Origin: CAZWHE01 sp964633825
GTDB lineage: Bacteria; Planctomycetota; B15-G4; CAYZWU01
DNA length: 15,624 nucleotides
Direction: 5' to 3'
Assembly (NCBI GenBank): GCA_964633825.1
Contig: CAZWHE010000098.1
Coordinates: 1-15,624, forward strand
Part shown: positions 1-8,130 of the stretch, piece by piece
Layout: each line of letters begins with the position of its first letter
How positions within the stretch are numbered: the first letter of the stretch is position 1
Translations under genes and position numbers: made by a program
Notes under the pieces: model-generated
Told to the model about the DNA's origin: nothing
The model's database searches: none
The model's input: only the letters and a program-made list of their open reading frames with translations

Positions 1-1875
1 GGAAACAACGCGGGCGGATACGGAGGCGGAATCTATTTTGAATCCTCGGACCCCGCAATCATGGGCAACACCATCTCCGGCAATGCGTCGTTGAGCGGCG
101 GAGGGATTTACTGCGAATACTCCCATTCCGCAATGATCATCGGCAACACTATTACGGGAAACGACGGCAGTTATCACGGCGGCGGAATCTTCTGCGCCTC
201 CTCTTCTCCGGCGATTACGGGCAACATCATCGAAGAGAACACAAGCCGGTACGGTGTGGGGATCTATTGCGAATTCTCCTCTCCAGTGATATCGGACAAC
301 ACGATCAAAGGAAATACGGGCGACAGAGAAGGCGGCGGTATCTATTGCAGCGATTCTTTTCCCATAATCGACAACAACTCGATTACAGACATCGTAGTCG
401 CCCAACCTTCGTGCTATAGCCGCGGCGGCGGAATCTATTGCACCGACTCGGATCCGTTAATATCCAACAACACGATCAGCCGGAATTCTTCCGATAAAAA
501 CGGCGGCGGCATCTGCTGTTACAGCTTTTCATCCCTCGTGATCAGAGACAACACGATCTCCGATAATGTGATTACGGACCATAGGGCCAACGGCGGCGGC
601 ATCTGCTCAGACGGAGCGATATCAACATTCACCAACAATATGATTGTCGGAAACAGCGCCGCCGACTCGGGCGGCGGAGTCTGGTCAGCAGATTCATCAG
701 CGACATTCACCGGCAATACAATCGCCGGAAACAGCGCAGACTATGACGGCGGCGGCATCTGCTGCTATGGAACTCCCGCTTTTGCCAACAACACGATCGC
801 CGACAACAGCGCCGCCAACTCCGGCGGCGGCATCCGCTGCAGTTCGGCGACAATAACCAATACGATATTCTGGAACAACACGGCGCCGTCATGGCCCGAA
901 ATCTACGATGATTCCGGCAATTCGGTGTTCACTTACTGCGATGTCGAGGGAGGCTGGCCGGGAACGGGCAACATCGACGAGGATCCCCTCTTCGCCGATC
1001 CCGGCATCGGCGATTACCATCTCGGCGCGGGTTCCGCGTGCATCGACGCCGGGGATCCCGGATCGCCCCTCGACCCGGACGGAACGAGGGCCGATATGGG
1101 CGCCTTCTATTTTGATCAGAGCGCGCCCCACCCCGACCTGGATATCACGATGATATCCCATTCCCCGGCATCGCTCGACCCCAACGAACCGCTGCAGATC
1201 TTCTATGCAGTCGAGAACAGTGGAAATGCTTCGTGCGGGACGGCCACTCAGATCGGTTTCTACCTATCGGCCGACGACATCGTCGGCACCGATGATATCC
1301 GGATCGGCGAGGACACGGTTCCGGACCTGAACGCCGGCGATATTTATTCGAACTCTATTTGGATCAACGTGGGTGATCATCCCGGCGAATGGCGCCTCGG
1401 CGGGTTTGCCGATTGGACGGACCTCCTCTTGGGCGTGGAGTTCGACAGAGACAATAACACCCACACGGCAGGCGTGGTCGTGATCAACTCTCTCCTTGCG
1501 GATCAGGTCAACCTCTCCGCTTCGGCGGGAGGTCTTGTCAATTTCACTCTCAATGCCGGTCAGGATTTGGGTGGAAGACATTATTTCCTGCTGGGCACCG
1601 CTTCGGGAAAAATACCGGGCGTCACCCTGCCCGGAGGCCGGACTCTGCCCCTCAATTACGACGGCTTCATGGCGTATTTACTGAACAACTATAACAATGC
1701 GATGTTCAGGGATTTCAGAAGATCCTTCGACAGCAGCGGCCGGGCATCGGCGATCCTCGATACGCTGGGCCCCTTCTCACCGTCAACCGTGGGGTGGACC
1801 CTGCATTTTGCATTCACGACGGAGCTTCCCTACGACTTCCAATCGAATCCCGTGGCGATTGATATCTCCTCCTGA
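1..1875 (+). CDS. Secreted parallel beta-helix protein with CARDB-like domain (5' partial)
   Basis: The reading frame is open from the first base, so the start lies upstream and 624 residues are visible. The first ~300 residues are a ladder of ~20-28-residue repeats built around GGGIYC/GGGICC and NNTI..N motifs, the pattern of right-handed parallel beta-helix (Pfam Beta_helix/NosD-like) surface proteins. A linker with DEDPLFADPGIGDYHL and SACIDAGDP follows, a signature often seen after such helices in large exported proteins of environmental bacteria. Around visible residues 375-490 there is a CARDB-like immunoglobulin fold (start HPDLDITMISHSP, FYLSAD, end DRDNNTHTAGVVV). The last ~120 residues (LSASAGG.VNFTLNAG, HYFLLG, SNPVAIDIS) form another beta-rich module. 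No catalytic residues are evident, so adhesion, carbohydrate binding or a structural surface role is inference. No transmembrane anchor is seen at the C terminus. Confidence 0.85.
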   Translation, partial: GNNAGGYGGGIYFESSDPAIMGNTISGNASLSGGGIYCEYSHSAMIIGNTITGNDGSYHGGGIFCASSSPAITGNIIEENTSRYGVGIYCEFSSPVISDNTIKGNTGDREGGGIYCSDSFPIIDNNSITDIVVAQPSCYSRGGGIYCTDSDPLISNNTISRNSSDKNGGGICCYSFSSLVIRDNTISDNVITDHRANGGGICSDGAISTFTNNMIVGNSAADSGGGVWSADSSATFTGNTIAGNSADYDGGGICCYGTPAFANNTIADNSAANSGGGIRCSSATITNTIFWNNTAPSWPEIYDDSGNSVFTYCDVEGGWPGTGNIDEDPLFADPGIGDYHLGAGSACIDAGDPGSPLDPDGTRADMGAFYFDQSAPHPDLDITMISHSPASLDPNEPLQIFYAVENSGNASCGTATQIGFYLSADDIVGTDDIRIGEDTVPDLNAGDIYSNSIWINVGDHPGEWRLGGFADWTDLLLGVEFDRDNNTHTAGVVVINSLLADQVNLSASAGGLVNFTLNAGQDLGGRHYFLLGTASGKIPGVTLPGGRTLPLNYDGFMAYLLNNYNNAMFRDFRRSFDSSGRASAILDTLGPFSPSTVGWTLHFAFTTELPYDFQSNPVAIDISS

Positions 1876-1905
1876 AAAAAGAAGGAGCCCTGTTGCAGGA
1901 ACACC

Positions 1906-1935
1906 CGCCGGACCGCCATAGCGGAATCTCCGGCG
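1906..1935. terminator. Stem-loop between the convergent beta-helix gene and tRNA-Leu
   Basis: CGCCGGA (1906-1912) pairs with TCCGGCG (1929-1935), and CCGC pairs with GCGG inside the loop with a small bulge. It sits between two converging transcripts. On the minus strand a run of six T (1880-1875) follows only after ~25 nt, and on the plus strand there is no T run. It is therefore not a classical intrinsic terminator, and the termination role is inferred from position. Confidence 0.3.
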
Positions 1936-1948
1936 AGAAGGGGTTAAA

Positions 1949-2037
<89 letters not shown>

Positions 2038-2198
2038 ATGATGACCAACGACCCGAAGGCCGGCCGCGCCCTGTCAGGCGGCCTGACAAGGTCTTTCAGC
2101 CGTCAAAGAGACAACCGAAAGAGAGAGGGAAAATTCTATCACCTCGGGGGAACGAATCCAGCCCCTTCGTCATTTATTTGAGCTCTTTTGCTTTGCCC
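2038..2198. other. Intergenic spacer with a small perfect stem-loop
   Basis: This spacer lies between tRNA-Leu and the stop of the membrane-protein gene. It contains a perfect 7-bp hairpin, TGTCAGG-CGG-CCTGACA (2072-2088), about 35 nt upstream of the tRNA 5' end. No coding region and no convincing promoter for the tRNA was recognised. The hairpin could be an upstream terminator or processing site, but it has no T tract. Confidence 0.3.
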
Positions 2199-4223
2199 TC
2201 ACCGCCTAGGGGAACGCTTTTCCTTGTCGAGCACGGTTTCGAGCCGCACCTTCACGTCCATGTCGTGCCTGTTGACGTCGATGACCAGGGCCAGGCTCTT
2301 GAAGAGATCGAGCCACGCGCAGTTCTCGCGAAAAGCAGCCTCGTGCTTGGGGACTTCGGCGTCGAGGCGCTCCTCGTTGAGGCGGAGCATCTCCTCGTCG
2401 ACCATCTCTTCGAGCCGGACCTTCTGATTGAGAGTCAGTTCTCTTTTATTGCCGAACGCGCCCTGTGCGAGGAGGCGCCTTTTCACCTTCTCCCTCTCGG
2501 CTTTCATCTGCTCGGTGGGAAGCTCTGTCTGGAGACAGGCCCAGAAATTGGCGTAATCATTGAGAGCGCGCCTGAATCCGTTGATATCCATGAAGAGGCC
2601 GAAGTTGCCGAACCCATCGATCGACTCGGCCGCCCTGGCAAAGAGCGGAACCCTTTCCAGAATGGGCTCGGGGCTCGCCCAGGCATAGACAATGTCCTTG
2701 ATGAACTCTTCGGACGTGGCGATGACGAAATACCGGTCCCCCATCGTGGTGAAGGCGATCGTCTCGAGATCCTCCTCCATGCCGGCCGCGTTGATGCCCA
2801 TGATGGAGCAGGTGTGGAAATTCTCGGTCCACTTCCACATTTCGTAGCCGCGCTTGCTTGAGTTCTGGAGATTGATGATCGTATCCACGAGAATCCGGAC
2901 CTTGACGGGATCGTTGACTTCGAAAATGAGGGCGATGATGGGCAGGGGCTGTTCGAACCGCTCGATCGGTTTGTCCTTGGCGCGGGGGCGGAGGGCGAAG
3001 AAAACCTTCTGCCCGAAGGTCATGTCGAGATACTCGATGAAATCCCACGTCCCCGAAACCCGCCATTTCGGGTTGTGCCGGCTCGCCTCGCGGATGATAT
3101 CGGTCACGAGACGGCGGAAATCGGGGTCGAGGTTCGTGTCGACAATCTCGAGGAATTCCCGGACGTGAAGCCTGGCGCATCCGGCCACAAAAATATCGTC
3201 GGGCAGCATGGAAGCGAGCTCGGTCATGCACTCCTCCATGTTCAGAGAGTCGAGGCCGAAGAAACCGGTCTTGGCCTCGGACAGGCCTTCCTCGTACAGC
3301 TCGGAGCGGGCATCGAGAACGAGGCTGTCCATCAGGTCGACCGTGCCCGTGAGATCGCGGAAAAAGAGGGGATCGAAGATCTCCATGGCCGTCATCACCG
3401 AGAAATCGATCTCGTTGGCTTTCCATTCCTCGTCAAAGGCGACGCGATCGAAGAGCTTCTCGAGGTTGACGTGGAAATCAACGAGATCCTTCTCCTCGTG
3501 GGAGACGGCCCCGATCTTGTCGCTGTATGTGCTCGCCCCCGCCAGACTGAGATCGTACGCGTCCTTGCCGAGAGAAACCAGCCCGGCCACATCGACCATG
3601 AGATCCTCGTCGTTTCCCACGATGATCAGGTCGAAGCAGCGCTTCAAGTAGTAAACGCTGCCGTCGGACAGGACGAGCGAGACGAACCCTCTCGGGTCCA
3701 TATCGACGCTGCTCTGGGAAACGAGCGGGTCGTCCGCCATGCCGCGGACGAAATCCCAGGTCAGGAGCTCGAAGTAGAGCTTGGCCTTCCACGACCCCCT
3801 GAAGAAAACGAGATATTGCGAGGGGTTTCCTTCGTCGTCGAAGGTCCCGGCGAAAGCGACCTGCCGCCCCACCACGTCTTCGATGGGATCGAAGGGGACG
3901 GCCTCGATCTCGCTTTTAATCTGATTGAACAAATCGTCGAGATCCTTCCCCCCGCTCATCCTCCCGTAGAGCTCGGTGTTGAGAAAGGTTCTCCACTCGC
4001 GGTTCACCTTCAGGTCGATGTAAAAATCGGGGACGGGAAAATCAACGAAATCGTCGGAAAGATCGACCTTGCTCAAATAAAGATCCACACCCCTGGGGAC
4101 GATGTTTTCGATGGGGCCGAAGTCTTCCTCGAATGGGGAAAAGAAAAGGAGTGTGAACATGAAATAGAGCAGCGGAATGGCAAAAACGAGAACGAGGAGC
4201 GATATTCTGATTTTCCTTTTCAT
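2199..4223 (-). CDS. Large single-pass membrane-anchored protein of unknown function
   Basis: The ATG at 4223 gives a 674-residue protein that begins MKRKIRIS followed by a hydrophobic stretch (about residues 8-30, LLVLVFAIPLLYFMFTLLFF), a typical uncleaved signal anchor. The rest is hydrophilic and so probably periplasmic. The open frame extends 51 codons upstream to 4376, but that extension is unlike coding sequence and would overlap the divergent protease gene. The body begins with IVPRGVDLYLSKVDL and later has segments such as MGDRYFVIATSEEFIKDIVYA, which loosely resemble exported DUF3352-type proteins; I could not establish homology. Roughly residues 570-640 are highly charged and may be helical or coiled coil. 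No enzymatic motif is seen. A GGAGGAGG lies ~25 nt upstream of the chosen ATG, too far for a normal ribosome site, so the exact start is uncertain. Confidence 0.75.
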   Translation of the reverse strand: MKRKIRISLLVLVFAIPLLYFMFTLLFFSPFEEDFGPIENIVPRGVDLYLSKVDLSDDFVDFPVPDFYIDLKVNREWRTFLNTELYGRMSGGKDLDDLFNQIKSEIEAVPFDPIEDVVGRQVAFAGTFDDEGNPSQYLVFFRGSWKAKLYFELLTWDFVRGMADDPLVSQSSVDMDPRGFVSLVLSDGSVYYLKRCFDLIIVGNDEDLMVDVAGLVSLGKDAYDLSLAGASTYSDKIGAVSHEEKDLVDFHVNLEKLFDRVAFDEEWKANEIDFSVMTAMEIFDPLFFRDLTGTVDLMDSLVLDARSELYEEGLSEAKTGFFGLDSLNMEECMTELASMLPDDIFVAGCARLHVREFLEIVDTNLDPDFRRLVTDIIREASRHNPKWRVSGTWDFIEYLDMTFGQKVFFALRPRAKDKPIERFEQPLPIIALIFEVNDPVKVRILVDTIINLQNSSKRGYEMWKWTENFHTCSIMGINAAGMEEDLETIAFTTMGDRYFVIATSEEFIKDIVYAWASPEPILERVPLFARAAESIDGFGNFGLFMDINGFRRALNDYANFWACLQTELPTEQMKAEREKVKRRLLAQGAFGNKRELTLNQKVRLEEMVDEEMLRLNEERLDAEVPKHEAAFRENCAWLDLFKSLALVIDVNRHDMDVKVRLETVLDKEKRSPRR

Positions 4224-4370
4224 CGATCTATTCCGGACAAACGACAGACCTCCTCCCGAAGCCTTCAGGCTTCTGGGACACTTTTCCCTACCATAATATT
4301 CCCACAATATGCGATTAATAAGGAACTTGTCCGGAATGCAACATAATATTTTGTCCCTGGAATCCGCACA
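4224..4370. promoter_or_regulatory. Divergent intergenic region with a 10-bp inverted repeat
   Basis: This AT-rich spacer separates the start of the membrane protein (minus) from that of the S41 protease (plus), so it should contain both promoters. TTCCGGACAA at 4231-4240 and its exact reverse complement TTGTCCGGAA at 4327-4336 flank the AT-rich core. A looser version, TTGTCCctGGAA, occurs at 4351-4362. I saw TATTAT/TAATAT-like hexamers but no well-spaced -35/-10 pair, so no promoter is assigned. Confidence 0.4.
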
Positions 4371-5717
4371 ATGCATATCACCTTCAAGAAGGTGCTTTCA
4401 GCGCTGATACCGGCCGGAATCCTGCTGATCCTCATCTTTGTTCTCAAGAACTCCCAATCGGACCGGACCGGCTCCTTCAGGACAGAGCTGACGCCCGACG
4501 AGATCGGCTGGATCGACGAAGCATCCTCGATGATCCTGACCGATTACGTGGACGAGGTCGACCCCGAAGCCCTCGCTTATTCCGCTCTGGAAGGAATGGT
4601 GACCTCTCTCGACGATTACGGCGCTTTCTACCGCCGTGACGACGGGGAGCGCTTCCGCGAGACGGCCGAAGGGAGGCACGCCGGCCCCGGCATCCGCCTC
4701 GATCCTTATGCGCGTGGAATCGTCGTCCGCTACCCCGCGGCGGGATCGCCGGCGGAACGGGCCGGGCTGCGGCCCGGGGATGGGATCCTCGAAATCGACG
4801 GGAAAAAGACGGACGGGATGGCCGTGAAAGAAGCCGAGTCCCTTCTCAGGGGCCCCGTCGGCTCGACCTGCCGGCTGGTCGTCCGGTTCGCCCCCTCTTC
4901 GGGTAGGGCCGGAGACGAGATCCTGGAAGTGGACCGCGCCGAGATCAGCGAGGATTCCATCTTCAACGAGCGCTTTCTCGACGAAAAGGCCGGGATCGCT
5001 TATTTGCGCATAAAAAACTTCAACAACGGGACGCGCGGCGCCTTGGACGCGGCGGTTCAGGCGATCGAGGAGCGGGGCGCGCGCTCCCTCGTCATCGACC
5101 TCCGCTTCAACCCGGGCGGGCCTTTGAAGAGCGCTCTCAACACGGCCAACCTCTTCCAGGGCGAAGGGGTGCTGCTCAGAACACGGGGCCGGGCGGCCGA
5201 GTCGAACCGCACCCACCGGGCCTCCCCTTCCCTTCTCGCCCACCCCGGGATCAGGCTCGTTCTCCTTGTCAACGGGTCCACCGTTTCGGCGGCCGAGGTT
5301 TTCGCCGGAACGCTCCAGGACCACAAAAGGGCCGTCCTCATCGGGTCCCGGACCTTCGGCAAGGGCGTGATCCAGACGGCTGTCACGAAAAACTTCGGCG
5401 AGCCCGTGGTGATCAAGATCACGACCGCCCGGTACTACACGCCCGAAGGCCGCTGTATCGACAGGAGCATGGGCGCCGAAGGCGGTTTAGCGGCCGGCGG
5501 GATCGAGCCCGATCTCTCGATCCCCATGGACGACGCCGCCCAAAAGGAGCTCAAGCGCTTTCTCAGAAAGCGGGAGGTTCCCAATCCCTGGCTCGAAGAA
5601 GCGCTCGGCGCGGAAGCGGCCGAAACCTGCAGGGACGCCCAGATCGAGGCCGCCCTCCGTTTTCTGAAAGGAGAAGAAACCGTTCCCCCTGTTGACAGCA
5701 CGAAAGGGACAAAGTAA
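4371..5717 (+). CDS. S41 family C-terminal processing peptidase (CtpA/Prc type)
   Basis: This is a 448-residue serine protease that cleaves the C-terminal parts of exported proteins. An N-terminal hydrophobic segment (about residues 8-26) anchors or exports it. A PDZ domain spans about 104-165 (GIVVRYPAAGSPAERAGLRPGDGILEIDG). The S41 core runs from about 207 to 375: YLRIKNF, LVIDLRFNPGG, NGSTVSAAEV and GSRTFGKG. By family comparison the catalytic dyad is Ser306 and Lys331, 25 residues apart as in CtpA, and both are present. The C-terminal ~70 residues are charged. There is no clear ribosome site before the ATG at 4371; the MHITFKK basic start before the hydrophobic segment supports it. It leads a plus-strand cluster with an ACT protein, tsaD and larB, with gaps of 86, 20 and 34 nt. 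A function shared with these neighbours is not evident. Confidence 0.95.
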   Translation: MHITFKKVLSALIPAGILLILIFVLKNSQSDRTGSFRTELTPDEIGWIDEASSMILTDYVDEVDPEALAYSALEGMVTSLDDYGAFYRRDDGERFRETAEGRHAGPGIRLDPYARGIVVRYPAAGSPAERAGLRPGDGILEIDGKKTDGMAVKEAESLLRGPVGSTCRLVVRFAPSSGRAGDEILEVDRAEISEDSIFNERFLDEKAGIAYLRIKNFNNGTRGALDAAVQAIEERGARSLVIDLRFNPGGPLKSALNTANLFQGEGVLLRTRGRAAESNRTHRASPSLLAHPGIRLVLLVNGSTVSAAEVFAGTLQDHKRAVLIGSRTFGKGVIQTAVTKNFGEPVVIKITTARYYTPEGRCIDRSMGAEGGLAAGGIEPDLSIPMDDAAQKELKRFLRKREVPNPWLEEALGAEAAETCRDAQIEAALRFLKGEETVPPVDSTKGTK

Positions 5718-5803
5718 AACCCTTTCTTTTCTATGATATTTCCCCAATAATTGTGCGACGCAACCATGGAATATCGTTCACTTTCAGTTAGGAAGGCAAA
5801 TAG

Positions 5804-6247
5804 ATGGAAATCAAAAGACAGCTGACCGTATTTCTTGAAAACCAGCCTGGCATGATGTCCAGGATCTGCAGGATCATGAATGATATCGATGTCAACATCC
5901 TGGCTTTCACCCTTTTCGGCACGGTGGATCACGGCGTTCTCAGGATGATCGTGGACAGGCCGCTCGACGCTCTTCACGGCCTGGGCGAAAAGGGCATTCT
6001 CGTGATCGACACGGACATGATCGAAGTCGAAGCCAAGAGCCAGCCGGGCGCGCTCGACGAGATCGCCCGGATCCTGTCGAAGGCCAAGATCAATGTGGAG
6101 TACGGCTACGGAAGCACCGGTTCGCCCGACGGCAACGAGCGTTTCTATATCCAGGTCTCGGACAACAAGAAAGCCGCCGAGCTCCTGAAAGACAGCTTTC
6201 GCAAAACGAAAAGCCGGAAAAAGAACAAGAGCCGGAAAAAAAATTAA
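5804..6247 (+). CDS. Tandem ACT-domain protein (amino-acid-binding regulator)
   Basis: The 147-residue protein has two ACT domains. The first is residues ~4-65 (RQLTVFLENQPGMMSRICRI, then NILAFTLFGTVDHGVLRMIV). The second is ~71-132 (MIEVEAKSQPGALDEIARIL, then INVEYGYGS). ACT pairs bind small ligands, usually amino acids, and this stand-alone family of ~140 residues is often found as a regulator without an enzyme domain. The ligand cannot be read from the sequence. AGGAAGG about 8 nt before the ATG is a good ribosome site and fixes the start. The C terminus has an unusual basic tail in which KSRKKN occurs twice in a row, from an 18-base direct repeat. It is followed 20 nt later by tsaD. Confidence 0.88.
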   Translation: MEIKRQLTVFLENQPGMMSRICRIMNDIDVNILAFTLFGTVDHGVLRMIVDRPLDALHGLGEKGILVIDTDMIEVEAKSQPGALDEIARILSKAKINVEYGYGSTGSPDGNERFYIQVSDNKKAAELLKDSFRKTKSRKKNKSRKKN

Positions 6248-6267
6248 CCTCAAAGCGTCAATCTTTC

Positions 6268-7320
6268 ATGATCATCCTCGGCATTGAAACATCGTGCGAC
6301 GAATGCGCGGCCGCTGTTGTCGAGGACGGACATAAAATTCTTTCAACCGTTGTTTCTTCTCAGGTCAAGCTGCATGCGCCTTACGGCGGCGTTATTCCCG
6401 AACTGGCGAGCCGGTCCCACCTCGAGACGATCCGGCCCGTTCTGGAGAAAGCGGTCGCCTCTTCGGGTGGAGGCCTCGACGATATCGACGCCGTGGCCGT
6501 CACCCGCCAACCCGGCCTGATCGGCAGCCTCCTCGTCGGCCTCTCTGCGGCTAAGGGCCTCGCCTTCGCGAAAGGGCTTCCCCTCGTTCCCGTCGACCAC
6601 GTGGAAGCCCATGTTTACGCCTGCATCATGGGAGTCGACAAACCGGCCTGGCCCCTGGCCGCCCTCGTCGTTTCGGGCGGCCACACGAGCCTCTACCTCG
6701 TCCGGTCCCCCATCGATCTCGAGCCGATCGGCCGGACGCTCGACGACGCCGCCGGCGAGGCTTTCGACAAGGTCTCGGCCATCCTGGGGCTGGGATACCC
6801 CGGGGGACCCGCCATCGAGAAGGCCGCCGCAGGGAGCGCGAAATCGATGCGCTACAAGCTTCCCCGGCCGCTCCCCGCGGGCGGAGGCGGGCTCGATTTC
6901 TCTTTCAGCGGCCTCAAGACCGCCGTCCTCTACCGGTGCCGCGACATGGTTCCGGCCAAGAAAACGCTGGGCGAGCCTCCTTTCGATATGGAAGACGAAA
7001 AAAGCGTTGCCGCCATGGCGGCGGCGTTCCAGGAAGCCGTGGCGGACGTTCTCGTGAAGAGGCTCTTCCAGGCGGCCGGGAAATTCCCCGTCGGGGCCGT
7101 GGCCGCGGGCGGAGGCGTGCTCGCAAATTCCGTGGTGCGGGAGCGGATCGAGGCGGAAGCCCGATCCCGGGGCCTTCCCGCCTACCTCTCCCCCCGCGAC
7201 CTGGCCACGGACAACGCCGCCATGGTCGCCGGGCTGGGATACCACCTCCTGGCCGCCGGCGGGCCGGCCGGGGAGGGAGGCGACAAATTCGGACTGGACA
7301 TCGATGCCTGGGCCGGTTGA
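6268..7320 (+). CDS. tsaD: tRNA N6-threonylcarbamoyladenosine transferase TsaD
   Basis: TsaD transfers the threonylcarbamoyl group from threonylcarbamoyl-AMP to A37 of tRNAs that read ANN codons, working with TsaB and TsaE in the cytoplasm. The 350-residue protein has normal family length and all the hallmark motifs: GIETSCDECAAAVV (N-terminal ASKHA fold), GGVIPELASRSHLE (41-54), VVSGGHTSLYLV, GEAFDKVSAILGLGYPGGP, FSFSGLKTAVLYR, AAGGGVLANS and LATDNAAMVAGLGYH. The metal ligands known in the family correspond to His111 and His115 (HVEAH) and Asp315, all present. No obvious ribosome site precedes the ATG, but it lies 20 nt after the ACT gene, so translation could be coupled. TsaB and TsaE are not in the window. 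Confidence 0.98.
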   Translation: MIILGIETSCDECAAAVVEDGHKILSTVVSSQVKLHAPYGGVIPELASRSHLETIRPVLEKAVASSGGGLDDIDAVAVTRQPGLIGSLLVGLSAAKGLAFAKGLPLVPVDHVEAHVYACIMGVDKPAWPLAALVVSGGHTSLYLVRSPIDLEPIGRTLDDAAGEAFDKVSAILGLGYPGGPAIEKAAAGSAKSMRYKLPRPLPAGGGGLDFSFSGLKTAVLYRCRDMVPAKKTLGEPPFDMEDEKSVAAMAAAFQEAVADVLVKRLFQAAGKFPVGAVAAGGGVLANSVVRERIEAEARSRGLPAYLSPRDLATDNAAMVAGLGYHLLAAGGPAGEGGDKFGLDIDAWAG

Positions 7321-7354
7321 AAATTGAACCGCCTTGTCAGGAAAGCAGGCAAAC

Positions 7355-8125
7355 ATGAACGACAAAAAGCTCAAAAACCTTCTCCGCGACGTGGCACAGG
7401 GGAAAAAACCCGTTGCCCGCGCCGCGGAGATGCTGAAAGAAGTCCTCGAGTCGGCGGGCGGTCCGGCGGGGCACCTGGGATACGCCTGCGTCGACCACGA
7501 GAGGAGGGTGCGCTGCGGATTCCCCGAGGTCATTCTCTGTGAAGGAAAAACGGCAGCCCAGGTGGCCGGAATCGCCCGCGAAATCCTGAAGAGAAGCGAC
7601 GTCCTCCTGGCGACCCGGGCGGTCTCCACGGTCGCGGCGCGCTTGAAAAAGATCGACAAGCGAGCCGCCTACAACCGGGCCGGCCGGTGCGTTGTCATCG
7701 ACAGGAGAAAGTCGCCGAAGAAGGAAGGGCTCGTCGCCGTGGTGACGGCCGGGACATCGGACATCCCCGTTGCCGAGGAAGCCAAGACCACGGCATCCGT
7801 CATGGGAGCCCGCGTCGAAACGATCTATGACGCAGGGGTGGCCGGCATCCACCGCCTCATGAATCGGATCGATGTTCTGAAAAAAGCGCGCGCCCTCGTG
7901 GTGGCCGCCGGCATGGAAGGCGCCCTCGCCAGCGTGGTGGGCGGCCTCGTGGACAAGCCCGTGATCGCCGTTCCCACGAGCACGGGCTACGGCGCGTCCT
8001 TCGGAGGGGCCGCGGCCCTTCTCGGCATGCTCAACTCCTGCGCCGCCAATGTCTCCGTCGTCAACATCGACAACGGCTTCGGAGCGGGATACATCGCCGC
8101 CCTGATCAACAAGGGCTCAGCCTGA
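7355..8125 (+). CDS. larB: Nickel pincer cofactor biosynthesis protein LarB
   Basis: LarB carboxylates the pyridine ring of nicotinic acid adenine dinucleotide and hydrolyses the phosphoanhydride bond, the first step toward the nickel pincer nucleotide used by lactate racemase and related enzymes. The ATG at 7355 gives 256 residues, close to family length. It is preceded by an AGGAAAGCAGG ribosome-site-like stretch, so I prefer it over the TTG at 7334. The C-terminal AIR-carboxylase-like domain carries VTAGTSDIPVAEEA (130-143), DAGVAGIHRLMNR (159-171), AGMEGALASVVGGL (185-198), VPTSTGYGASFGG (206-218), NSC (227-229) and VVNIDNGFGAG. Cys229 probably matches the cysteine that forms the covalent intermediate in characterised LarB. 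LarC, LarE and a LarA homologue are not in the window. The gene ends 5 nt before the convergent acyltransferase stop. Confidence 0.95.
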   Translation: MNDKKLKNLLRDVAQGKKPVARAAEMLKEVLESAGGPAGHLGYACVDHERRVRCGFPEVILCEGKTAAQVAGIAREILKRSDVLLATRAVSTVAARLKKIDKRAAYNRAGRCVVIDRRKSPKKEGLVAVVTAGTSDIPVAEEAKTTASVMGARVETIYDAGVAGIHRLMNRIDVLKKARALVVAAGMEGALASVVGGLVDKPVIAVPTSTGYGASFGGAAALLGMLNSCAANVSVVNIDNGFGAGYIAALINKGSA

Positions 8126-8130
8126 TAAGA

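Noticed and set aside
61..890. Regular ~60-75-base periodicity that could suggest a repeat array or CRISPR
   Set aside because: The periodicity is the codon image of beta-helix rungs (GGGIYC, NNTI) in an open reading frame; units vary in length and sequence and there are no spacers between exact repeats.
4224..4376. Longer N-terminus for the membrane protein starting at 4376
   Set aside because: It would overlap the divergent protease start, reads as non-coding AT-rich sequence and would bury the signal anchor 50 residues inside the protein.
6343..7659. 438-codon minus-strand frame opposite tsaD and larB
   Set aside because: Both opposing genes are unambiguous; this frame is a shadow.
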